A stretch of 6,293 nt of DNA from Thermococcus sp. (GTDB lineage Archaea > Methanobacteriota_B > Thermococci > Thermococcales > Thermococcaceae): assembly GCA_027074805.1 (NCBI GenBank), contig JALTCK010000104.1, forward strand, positions 1 through 6,293, read 5' to 3'. The notes beneath the pieces are model-generated. The model worked only from the letters and a program-made list of their open reading frames with translations, did not search any database and was not told where the DNA came from. Made by a program: the position numbers and the translations under genes. The first letter of the stretch is position 1, and each line of letters begins with the position of its first letter. Shown one piece after another: positions 1 to 5,319 of the stretch.

Positions 1-248
1 AGCTTGGAAAGCTCATGGAGATGCCCACCTGGGTTGTGATAAACAGGGCCGACCTCGGCGAGAAGGAGAAGGTCTATGAGCTGGCTGAGAAGTACGGCGC
101 TGAAGTGGTCGCGGAGATACCCTACAGCGAGAACATCGTGAAGAGCTACGTCGAGGGGAAGCCGATAGTCCTGACGGACTATCCTGAGGCGGAAATCTTT
201 GAGGGGCTCGCTGAGAAGGTTCTCAAGTTCCTCGGGGGTGGTGAGTGA
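1..248 (+). CDS. MinD/Mrp-family P-loop ATPase, C-terminal end only (5' truncated)
   Basis: Open from the window edge (first full codon at base 3) to TGA 246-248. The visible 82 residues hold the end of a MinD-type ATPase fold: a strand plus base-recognition motif VVINRAD, an alternating helix, then EIPYSENIVKSYVEGKPIV and a final amphipathic helix. This aligns by eye with the tail of the next gene (LIINKAD, EVPYDRAIPES, LKPVV), so the two are tandem paralogues. The family is the MinD superfamily ATPases, which often carry an inserted ferredoxin domain and often occur as adjacent pairs in archaea. The Walker A loop and any cysteine motifs lie outside the window, so an Fe-S domain here is inferred from the neighbour only. 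Its stop overlaps the next start (TGATG), indicating translational coupling in one operon. The internal ATG at base 15 is not a credible start, because the frame continues upstream with the same kind of sequence. Confidence 0.85.
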   Translation, partial: LGKLMEMPTWVVINRADLGEKEKVYELAEKYGAEVVAEIPYSENIVKSYVEGKPIVLTDYPEAEIFEGLAEKVLKFLGGGE

Positions 249-1138
249 TGCAGATAGCTATAGCCAGCGGCAAGGGTGGCGTTGGAAAGAGCACGATAAC
301 GGCTTCGCTCCTCTACTTCCTCAAGGACGAGTACAAACTCATCGCGGTCGATGCCGACGCCGAGGCTCCGAACCTCGGTCTGCTCCTCGGCGTCACCGGG
401 TGGGAGGAGGAGAGGGAGCACATAGGCGCGAAGGTAGCTAGGATAAGCACGGAGAGCTGCATAAGGTGCGGCATCTGTATGGAGAAATGTCCCTACGACT
501 GCATCTACATCGACGACGATGGCAACTACGTGGTTAACGAGCTGACCTGCGAGGGCTGCAACGTCTGCGGCCTGGTCTGCCCGGTTCCAGGAACCATTAC
601 CCTCGAAGAGGCCCGCTCCGGCCTCGTGAGGAAGGCGACCACCAAGTACGGCTTCCCGATAATCTCGGCCCAGCTCGACGTTGGCAGGCCGGAGAGCGGG
701 AAGCTCGTCACCGAGGAGAAGGAGTGGGCGAAGAAGGTCATGGAGGAGCTCAATCTGGAGCACATGGTCGTTGACAGCGCAGCAGGAATCGGCTGTCAGG
801 TCATAGCCAGCCTCGGCGGTGCCGACGTTGCGATACTCATCGCCGAGCCTACCCCGGCATCGCTGAGCGACGTCCAGCGCGCCTATAAGGTTGTCCAGCA
901 CTTCAGGGAGCCGGCCTACCTCATAATCAACAAGGCCGACATCAACCCAGGATTCACCGCGCTGAGGGAGTGGGCCGAGGCAGAGGGGGTCCCGGTACTC
1001 GGCGAGGTTCCCTACGACAGGGCCATCCCGGAGAGCATGGTAATGTTGAAGCCGGTGGTTGAGGCGTTTCCAGAGTCAAAGGCTGCCAAAGCCCTCAGGG
1101 AGATAGCCGAGAGGATAAAGGAGGAGATAATCGGCTGA
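248..1138 (+). CDS. MinD-superfamily P-loop ATPase with inserted 2x[4Fe-4S] ferredoxin domain
   Basis: A complete 296-residue protein from ATG 248. GTG 245 would add one Met; ATG 248 is preferred because it overlaps the upstream TGA and follows GGGGGTGGTGAG. Residues 8-16 (GKGGVGKST) form the deviant Walker A loop with signature Lys9 and Lys14. DADAEAPNL at 35-43 is the switch-like motif. An inserted ferredoxin follows: C71, C74, C77, C81 (plus C85) and C101, C104, C107, C111, enough for two 4Fe-4S clusters. VDSAAGIGC (175-183) is the Walker B region and INKAD (228-232) the base-recognition motif. This is the COG1149-type architecture, a cytoplasmic ATPase thought to act in Fe-S or metallocofactor assembly or delivery; the exact client is unknown. 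The Walker B segment has Ala-Ala where relatives such as MinD and Mrp commonly have Pro. The partner is the paralogue just upstream, and a heterodimer is plausible but inferred. Confidence is high for the family and low for the precise role. Confidence 0.93.
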   Translation: MQIAIASGKGGVGKSTITASLLYFLKDEYKLIAVDADAEAPNLGLLLGVTGWEEEREHIGAKVARISTESCIRCGICMEKCPYDCIYIDDDGNYVVNELTCEGCNVCGLVCPVPGTITLEEARSGLVRKATTKYGFPIISAQLDVGRPESGKLVTEEKEWAKKVMEELNLEHMVVDSAAGIGCQVIASLGGADVAILIAEPTPASLSDVQRAYKVVQHFREPAYLIINKADINPGFTALREWAEAEGVPVLGEVPYDRAIPESMVMLKPVVEAFPESKAAKALREIAERIKEEIIG

Positions 1139-1156
1139 CTTTTCTCCCCCTTTTCT
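1139..1156 (+). terminator. Pyrimidine/T-run terminator after the ATPase operon
   Basis: Directly after the TGA comes CTTTTCTCCCCCTTTTCT, with two T4 runs and no stable hairpin. Archaeal RNA polymerase can terminate at T-rich tracts without a hairpin, and the next gene has its own promoter a few bases on. The call rests on composition and position only. Confidence 0.45.
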
Positions 1157-1161
1157 AACCC

Positions 1162-1172
1162 AAACCTTAAAA
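1162..1172 (+). promoter_or_regulatory. BRE/TATA promoter of the prefoldin gene
   Basis: AAACC followed by TTAAAA (1167-1172) matches the archaeal BRE plus TATA layout. With the usual spacing of about 27 bases, transcription would start near 1196. That leaves a leader of roughly 9 bases before ATG 1205, while the candidate ribosome site GGTGGTG lies at 1194-1200, so little of it would precede the start in the mRNA. Confidence 0.6.
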
Positions 1173-1204
1173 GCCCCCTCTCCAAGTGGTTCCGGTGGTG
1201 TGAA

Positions 1205-1645
1205 ATGGCGGAGACGAACGAACAGCTTGAGAGGCTCGCTTACGAGTACCAGCTCCTGCAGGCCCAGGCCCAGCTCCTGGCCCAGAACCTTGAGCTCCTC
1301 ACCCTCGGAAGGAACGAGTTCCAAGCTGTTAAGGAGACGCTCGAAGAGCTCAAGAAGGTCGAGGATGAGAAGCCGGAGATACTCGTGCCGATAGGCGCGG
1401 GCTCGTTCCTCAAGGCCAGGATAGAGGACAAGGAGAATGCCATCGTCAGCGTCGGGGCCGGCTACGCCATCGAGAAGAACCTCGATGACGCCATAATCTA
1501 CCTCGACGCTAGGATTAAGGAGTACGAGGAGGCCATAGCCAAGACCCAGGAGGCGCTCAAGAAGCTTGAGGGACAGCTAGGTGACCTTGCCCAGAAGGCA
1601 CAGGAGATACAGGCCAGGCAGGGGATGGGCTTCAAAGTTAAATGA
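1205..1645 (+). CDS. pfdA: Prefoldin subunit alpha
   Basis: A 146-residue protein, the usual length for archaeal prefoldin alpha. Residues 4-55 form an N-terminal helix rich in Leu, Gln and Glu with heptad character. Residues 58-91 are the double beta-hairpin with the family hallmarks ILVPIGAGSFLKA and VSVGAGYAIEK. Residues 92-139 form the C-terminal helix of the antiparallel coiled coil. Prefoldin is an ATP-independent cytoplasmic holdase: two alpha and four beta subunits form a jellyfish-shaped hexamer that binds unfolded proteins with its coiled-coil tips and passes them to the group II chaperonin (thermosome). ATG 1205 is chosen because a GGTGGTG site lies just upstream and the protein begins where the helix begins. 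It has its own promoter and is flanked by T-rich stops, so it is probably monocistronic. The beta subunit is not in the window. GC and codon use match the upstream housekeeping genes. Confidence 0.95.
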   Translation: MAETNEQLERLAYEYQLLQAQAQLLAQNLELLTLGRNEFQAVKETLEELKKVEDEKPEILVPIGAGSFLKARIEDKENAIVSVGAGYAIEKNLDDAIIYLDARIKEYEEAIAKTQEALKKLEGQLGDLAQKAQEIQARQGMGFKVK

Positions 1646-1649
1646 CCCT

Positions 1650-1679
1650 CATTTTTGACAGGGTTTCCCCCATTTTTGA
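1650..1679 (+). terminator. Duplicated CATTTTTGA terminator-like element
   Basis: Two copies of CATTTTTGA (1650-1658 and 1671-1679) follow the prefoldin stop at 1645. Each has a T5 run, and a short GGGTTTCCCC lies between them. T-rich stretches straight after a stop codon are typical archaeal intrinsic terminators, and two in a row would give a backup signal ahead of the next promoter. Confidence 0.5.
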
Positions 1680-1683
1680 TCAA

Positions 1684-1697
1684 TTAAAGATTTAAAT
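1684..1697 (+). promoter_or_regulatory. TATA promoter of the first secreted-protein gene, probably leaderless
   Basis: TTAAAGATTTAAAT reads as a BRE-like purine stretch followed by TTTAAA (1691-1696). With TATA-to-start spacing near 27, transcription would begin around 1716-1721, on or beside the ATG codons at 1716 and 1719. No Shine-Dalgarno sequence precedes them (the bases are GGGATAACTTTTCA), which fits leaderless initiation. Confidence 0.65.
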
Positions 1698-1715
1698 TTC
1701 TGGGATAACTTTTCA

Positions 1716-2645
1716 ATGATGAAGAAGAGAGTGATTATCGGGGTGGCTGTGCTCTTTGTTATCTCCTTACTCACACTTGGGTTAGCCGTTCCCAACATCT
1801 TGGTAAACGTTCAGGGAATTGGAGCGGGTTCTGCCCCAGTTTCGGGGCCGGTATCTACTGGGACTGTATGCGTCCCCTATGAATACTACGTCGAGGTTTA
1901 CTACTATATTCCCTTCTTTGGACAAGGAGGATATCTTGGCTCCACAACCGTCCCGGATGATAACATTACTCAGATTTATCCAGGGAATTTTTCGGCAGAC
2001 TTACCGGCTGGAACAAATGTTTCCATCATTGTTTACTACAACGGCAACAAGGTCTCCAGTGGGATTACAACACTGGGGGTAACATTGCCAGCGGGCAATT
2101 ACACCTCGGTCAACGTGTCTCCCTCCATTAACAGCACCGTAGCGTTGAACGGTGAGTTTGATGTCTCCCTCAGGGCTCCTCAATATTCACTCTCCTATGG
2201 GAGTATTAACTTGGCAGTCCAAAAAATTGCCCTTGGTGTTCCAACCGGTGCGTATACTGATGTTAGGGTATACCTTGGAAATTATACTCAACAGTCTGGA
2301 TTGGTCATTCTCATATATTATGTATATCTCGACCTCAGGTGTTACTCTCTAAGCTTCTCCCCGCCTGCCCTTGCGTCGTCTGTATTCTCAATTGAAAACC
2401 TGGTTAAGATTGACAAAAAGAGACAGCCGCACCACTGTCATCGCGTGAATAACAACCTGTTCCTCCTTATTCAGAGGTCCCCGTATAAACTCGTGATTTC
2501 CCTGGTAGCGGAGAGGGTATTTAAGGAAATAGAGCCCCTCTTGAAAGAGAAGGTTAAGGAATTACACGGGCAGTTCAACACTACCAATGAAACGTTAATC
2601 TGGCCAATAAATGGGACCACGGGGGAAAACTCCAATAAACGATGA
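1716..2645 (+). CDS. Secreted, sequon-rich beta-sandwich-like protein with an unexplained C-terminal tail
   Basis: A 309-residue protein of no family I can name. Basic KKR (3-5) and a hydrophobic run (6-24) form a Sec-type signal peptide, with likely cleavage after GLA24 before VPN. It lacks the K/R-G junction of archaeal pilins and archaellins. Residues 27-39 carry NVQGIGAGS, shared with the downstream protein. Residues 40-215 are Val/Ser/Thr/Tyr-rich with alternating hydrophobics, as in an Ig-like beta sandwich; FSADLPAGT (92-100) matches FSDDLPAGT in the neighbour. C52 and C209 bracket this region and could form a disulfide, as C43 and C173 do downstream. There are ten N-x-S/T sequons: seven between N83 and N189 and three in the tail. 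From about residue 220 the character changes to basic and helical (KIDKKRQPHHCHR, VFKEIEPLLKEKVKEL), with no membrane anchor. The reading frame is intact, so this may be a real extra domain or a past fusion. GC is lower than in the flanking genes. Start ATG 1716 or 1719. Confidence 0.75.
   Translation: MMKKRVIIGVAVLFVISLLTLGLAVPNILVNVQGIGAGSAPVSGPVSTGTVCVPYEYYVEVYYYIPFFGQGGYLGSTTVPDDNITQIYPGNFSADLPAGTNVSIIVYYNGNKVSSGITTLGVTLPAGNYTSVNVSPSINSTVALNGEFDVSLRAPQYSLSYGSINLAVQKIALGVPTGAYTDVRVYLGNYTQQSGLVILIYYVYLDLRCYSLSFSPPALASSVFSIENLVKIDKKRQPHHCHRVNNNLFLLIQRSPYKLVISLVAERVFKEIEPLLKEKVKELHGQFNTTNETLIWPINGTTGENSNKR
1776..1815 (+). repeat. Copy 1 of a duplicated signal-peptide/motif segment (copy 2 at 2776-2815)
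   Basis: Bases 1771-1830 and 2771-2830 match at 41 of 60 positions without gaps by hand count. They include identical CTTGGGTTAGC (1776-1786 and 2776-2786) and AACGTTCAGG (1806-1815 and 2806-2815). Both copies encode the end of a signal peptide and the start of the mature protein (GLAVP...NVQ...G.GS). Similarity at the DNA level supports duplication of one ancestral gene 5' end. Confidence 0.7.
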
Positions 2646-2680
2646 GATTAAGTGTGAAAACTCCCCTGATCATCGTTGCA

Positions 2681-2688
2681 TTTATAAG
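2681..2688 (+). promoter_or_regulatory. TATA box of the DUF2341 gene, probably leaderless
   Basis: TTTATAAG lies in the 61-base gap after the preceding gene's stop at 2645. It begins 26 bases before ATG 2707, the same geometry as the promoter at 1691. Predicted transcription start is about 2708-2712, at or next to the ATGs at 2707 and 2713. No Shine-Dalgarno sequence is visible (AAACCCTCTAAATTCG precedes the ATG). The upstream BRE is weak. Confidence 0.65.
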
Positions 2689-2706
2689 GTAAACCCTCTA
2701 AATTCG

Positions 2707-4284
2707 ATGTTGATGAGAACATCTACCGTCGGAGTATTCTTTACTATCACACTTATATCCCTCCTTCTTTTGAGCCTTGGGTTAGCTGTGCCCAGCATTA
2801 ATGTGAACGTTCAGGAGGTTGGGACTGGGAGCTGTAGGGTTCAGAGTCCAGTTACTAATGCGACATTGACTATATCTTGGGATCCGCAACCGGTGTGGAT
2901 TATTGAGAATAGGTACTATTACAGCGATGCGAGCATTTCGGTTGTATTTTCTGACGATCTTCCAGCGGGCACAAAAGTGTATCTGAACATCACACTGGAA
3001 AACTGGACAATAACCGGGTTCTGGAGGTGGAGCAAAACTGATCCGGGATACTACATCTATTCAACTACTTTGACTTCCAATCTGTCCGCGGGACAATCAT
3101 TGAACATTTCCCTCCCTAGTAGCTCAGACTACCTGAGCTACCCATATGGGTACTCCCTGAGTGTGATAGAGATAAAGATGGTTGTACTGTTGCCTTCAGG
3201 AGATCCCATTTCCTATAATACCTGTCCTTCTTCCTCGATTTCCCTTAATGTTCTTAAGGTGGGGGTGGGCTCCGACAAATTCTCTCCTTCCGGGGCAGGT
3301 AATATCTCATTGACGGTAACTGAACGCAGCGGTCAAAATCTTGTTGACTATGTCGTGAACTTTACTCTAAATGGAGATTGGAGCTCTCTGTACCCCTATG
3401 TGACCGATGAGAATGGAAATCGCCTGTACTATTGGTACTTTTATGACTCTGCCTCACAGAAAACTTGGTTCTGGGTCAAAATGAACTTGAGTGCTGGTCA
3501 GGTTACCACCCTATACCTGTTCTATGGGAATCAGTCCGCTTATGATGCAACATACTTTAATCCTGACAAGGTCTTCTGGTTTTTTGATGATTTCAATGAC
3601 ATCACGTTAAATCTTTCAAAATGGAATATTCCTCCTCTTCAGACCTCATCTAACTATACAGTTTCTAACAGTCTGCTTGAGCTTAAAAGTGGTCAATGGC
3701 TCTGGACTAAACAGAATTTTAGTGGCTCGTTCATTATTGATTTGTATGCGAATTCCTTAAACTCAACTGCATTTCCAATTTTTTATGTGGACAACACAAG
3801 CTATGGCTGGGCAGTACTACTAAATACTTCCCTAGCAACACGGGGAGCTACAACTTATCAACTTGATAATGTGGCAATAAGAGGATTTAACTTGATAAAT
3901 GGATCATGGGGGGTATTTTATTATCCAGATGGTGGTAGTGGGAGCCCGATATTTGGAAAAGACATTTTAATAACCACGCTCATTAATGTTACTGGCACTC
4001 AAGCCGAGTTTTATCTCTATGAAAATAGTTCACTCATAGCAAACTTTACTCAAGGTTATCCCGCCGAACAAAATGAGCCCTTGGGTCTTGGCCAGTGGTA
4101 TGAGTATAACTACACTATAACTGGCCCATGGTGGAATCCTCAACTTACCCTCTCCTCAATAATAAATACCACCTCTATTTATGACTGGATACTTGTACGA
4201 CCCTATGTTTACCCTGAACCTGAGGTGAGGGTGTTAGGTCAGACTTCTGGTAACTATACATATAGGGTTTACTTTAAACCTTGA
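2707..4284 (+). CDS. Secreted DUF2341 / concanavalin-like surface glycoprotein
   Basis: A 525-residue protein from ATG 2707. The frame stays open back to an ATG at 2611, but that would place 32 polar residues before the signal peptide, overlap the previous gene and lie upstream of the TATA box. Order: signal peptide 1-27 (hydrophobic 8-27, likely cleavage after GLA27); a beta-rich domain 30-176 like the upstream protein, with C43 and C173 as a candidate disulfide; a second NVLKVGVGS motif at 181-189; a DUF2341 domain at about 205-290 (LVDYVVNFTL, VTDENGNRLYYW, WFWVKMNLSAGQ, LYLFYGNQSA); then FFDDFN...LSKWNI at 292-308, the usual opening of a concanavalin/LamG-like sandwich, closing with YDWILVRPYVYPEPEV at 492-507. 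Such domains commonly bind glycans or take part in cell-surface contacts; the ligand here is unknown. It has 21 N-x-S/T sequons, no C-terminal membrane anchor and no catalytic motif I recognise. GC is about 35% in sampled lines. It ends inside the convergent epimerase gene. Confidence 0.88.
   Translation: MLMRTSTVGVFFTITLISLLLLSLGLAVPSINVNVQEVGTGSCRVQSPVTNATLTISWDPQPVWIIENRYYYSDASISVVFSDDLPAGTKVYLNITLENWTITGFWRWSKTDPGYYIYSTTLTSNLSAGQSLNISLPSSSDYLSYPYGYSLSVIEIKMVVLLPSGDPISYNTCPSSSISLNVLKVGVGSDKFSPSGAGNISLTVTERSGQNLVDYVVNFTLNGDWSSLYPYVTDENGNRLYYWYFYDSASQKTWFWVKMNLSAGQVTTLYLFYGNQSAYDATYFNPDKVFWFFDDFNDITLNLSKWNIPPLQTSSNYTVSNSLLELKSGQWLWTKQNFSGSFIIDLYANSLNSTAFPIFYVDNTSYGWAVLLNTSLATRGATTYQLDNVAIRGFNLINGSWGVFYYPDGGSGSPIFGKDILITTLINVTGTQAEFYLYENSSLIANFTQGYPAEQNEPLGLGQWYEYNYTITGPWWNPQLTLSSIINTTSIYDWILVRPYVYPEPEVRVLGQTSGNYTYRVYFKP
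4266..4280. repeat. Inverted repeat across the convergent gene overlap
   Basis: GGTTTA (4266-4271) and TAAACC (4275-4280) are perfect inverted copies around a CTT loop. The element sits on the 16-bp overlap of the two convergent coding ends. It could help separate or terminate opposing transcripts, but a 6-bp AT-rich stem is weak and may be chance. Confidence 0.35.
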
Positions 4285-5195
4285 TCTGCGTACCACTCCA
4301 CCGTCTTCTTCAGCCCCTCCTCCAGCGACCACTCGGGCTCGAAGCCGAGCTTTCTTATCTCACTTATGTCCGCCAAACTGTGCCTTATGTCGCCGGGCCT
4401 CGGTTTGTCAAAGATTATCGAGCTTGTAGTTCCCGTTATCTCGATTATTTTCATTGCCAGCTCCAGGATGCTCGTCTGCTTTCCAGTTGCAACGTTGAAA
4501 ACCCTTCCGTTCGCCTTCCTGCTCTCGGCGACGAGCAGGTTAGCCTTAACAACGTCCTTCACGTAGATGAAATCCCTCGTCTGCTTCCCGTCGCCGAAGA
4601 TGACGAGCGGCTCGTTCTTCAAAGCGCGGTTGATGAAGATGCTTATCACTCCAGCATACTGGTTGGCGCTCTGCCTCGGGCCGAAGACGTTGAAGTAGCG
4701 GAGCGCCACAACTGGAAGGCCGTAGAGCTCGTGGTAAACGCGGAGGTACTCCTCGCCGGTTGCCTTGGTGACGCCGTAGGGCGAGAGCGGTCTCGGCCTT
4801 TCGCTTTCCCTGAGCGGGAGGTTTGGATTGTCGCCGTAGACCGCGGCTGAAGATGCAAAAATCAACTTTCCGTGTCCTTCGAGAAGGGCCCTCAGGATGT
4901 TGAGCGTGCCCAGAACGTTTACCTCCTCAGTGAAGACCGGGTCCCTGAGGCTCTCGACGACGCTCACTTGGGCCGCCTCGTGGAAGACGTAATCTGCACT
5001 GCTTATCAACTCGGCTATGCTCTGATAATCCCTTATGTCCGCCTTTATCAGCTTCGTCCCAGGAGGAACGTTCTCCTCCTTCCCGGTGTAGAGGTTGTCG
5101 ATTACGATTACCTCATTGTCCTTGACGAGCTCCCATGCTATGTGGGAGCCTATGAAGCCCGCACCGCCTGTCACAACAACCAGCTTGTTTTTCAT
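4269..5195 (-). CDS. galE: NAD-dependent sugar-nucleotide epimerase, UDP-glucose 4-epimerase type
   Basis: A 308-residue protein, the typical length of archaeal extended short-chain dehydrogenases. TGGAGFIG (9-16) is the NAD-binding Rossmann loop; D33 ends the second strand and should hold the adenosine ribose. D53-I54 and HEAAQ (72-76) are further cofactor contacts. S115/S116, Y140 and K144 (YxxxK) form the catalytic centre. RYFNVFGPRQ (166-175) and TRDFIYVKDVV (206-216) are conserved substrate-side motifs, with RPGDIRHSLAD at 266-276. The family inverts C4 of UDP-glucose/galactose through a 4-keto intermediate; UDP-GlcNAc or related sugars are possible and cannot be told apart here. Likely role: precursors for surface glycans or N-glycans in the cytoplasm. 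A strong GAGGTGAG site three bases before the ATG fixes the start. It is divergent from purA and overlaps the DUF2341 gene tail-to-tail by 16 bp. GC (about 58% in a sampled line) matches the housekeeping genes. Confidence 0.93.
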   Translation of the reverse strand: MKNKLVVVTGGAGFIGSHIAWELVKDNEVIVIDNLYTGKEENVPPGTKLIKADIRDYQSIAELISSADYVFHEAAQVSVVESLRDPVFTEEVNVLGTLNILRALLEGHGKLIFASSAAVYGDNPNLPLRESERPRPLSPYGVTKATGEEYLRVYHELYGLPVVALRYFNVFGPRQSANQYAGVISIFINRALKNEPLVIFGDGKQTRDFIYVKDVVKANLLVAESRKANGRVFNVATGKQTSILELAMKIIEITGTTSSIIFDKPRPGDIRHSLADISEIRKLGFEPEWSLEEGLKKTVEWYADQGLK

Positions 5196-5198
5196 TCT

Positions 5199-5206
5199 CT
5201 CACCTC
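5199..5206 (-). promoter_or_regulatory. Strong Shine-Dalgarno site of the epimerase gene
   Basis: On the - strand GAGGTGAG stands three bases before the ATG (5195-5193). It matches GAGGTGA of the archaeal anti-Shine-Dalgarno complement and decides the start codon. Confidence 0.85.
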
Positions 5207-5226
5207 AGGGGCATCGTCCTCAAGGG

Positions 5227-5240
5227 TTTTAACCTTTTGG
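5227..5240 (-). promoter_or_regulatory. Candidate BRE/TATA promoter of the epimerase gene
   Basis: On the - strand the sequence CCAAAAGGTTAAAA reads as a BRE-like A-rich element followed by TTAAAA (5232-5227). Usual spacing would start transcription near 5202, leaving a very short leader that only partly contains the ribosome site. The box is therefore plausible but not perfectly placed. Confidence 0.45.
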
Positions 5241-5272
5241 CGGTTTCAGTTTTGCCTTGGAATTGTAAAATT

Positions 5273-5286
5273 CGAAAGAATTATAA
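5273..5286 (+). promoter_or_regulatory. BRE/TATA promoter of purA
   Basis: CGAAAGAATTATAA combines a good BRE (CGAAAG) with a TATA box (TTATAA, 5281-5286). Transcription would begin near 5310, giving a leader of about 10 bases to ATG 5320. The leader contains only a weak ribosome site (GGTAAGGG, 5309-5316). Confidence 0.65.
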
Positions 5287-5319
5287 GGGTCTCATTGCCT
5301 TAGACTTTGGTAAGGGCTC

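Noticed and set aside
179..901. A 240-codon open frame on the - strand opposite the ATPase gene
   Set aside because: It is a shadow of GC-rich codon bias. The opposite strand has an unmistakable P-loop/ferredoxin protein, and the - frame shows no recognisable motif, promoter or ribosome site.
1716..1790. Type IV pilin/archaellin-type signal peptide
   Set aside because: There is no K/R-G-type processing site before the hydrophobic stretch. The layout (basic start, hydrophobic core, GLA before VP) is that of an ordinary Sec signal peptide.
2152..2352. A 66-codon frame within the first secreted-protein gene, considered as evidence of a frameshift
   Set aside because: The main frame keeps signal-peptide, sequon and beta-strand character through this stretch, while the alternative frame shows no similarity to the sister protein.
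2730..3180. Possible Thermococcales glycolytic motif half-sites (TATCAC near 2745, GTGATA near 3165)
   Set aside because: The halves are hundreds of bases apart inside coding sequence rather than spaced by five bases near a promoter, so they do not form the regulator site.
4336..4356. GCTCG-AAGC-CGAGC hairpin followed by TTTCTT, resembling a terminator for the DUF2341 transcript
   Set aside because: It lies in conserved coding sequence of the epimerase gene. Archaeal termination does not rely on such hairpins, and a 5-bp stem in GC-rich coding DNA is expected by chance.
4281..4850. A 189-codon + strand open frame inside the epimerase gene
   Set aside because: The - strand carries all the conserved epimerase motifs over the same bases. 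The + frame has low-complexity shadow sequence and no ribosome site.
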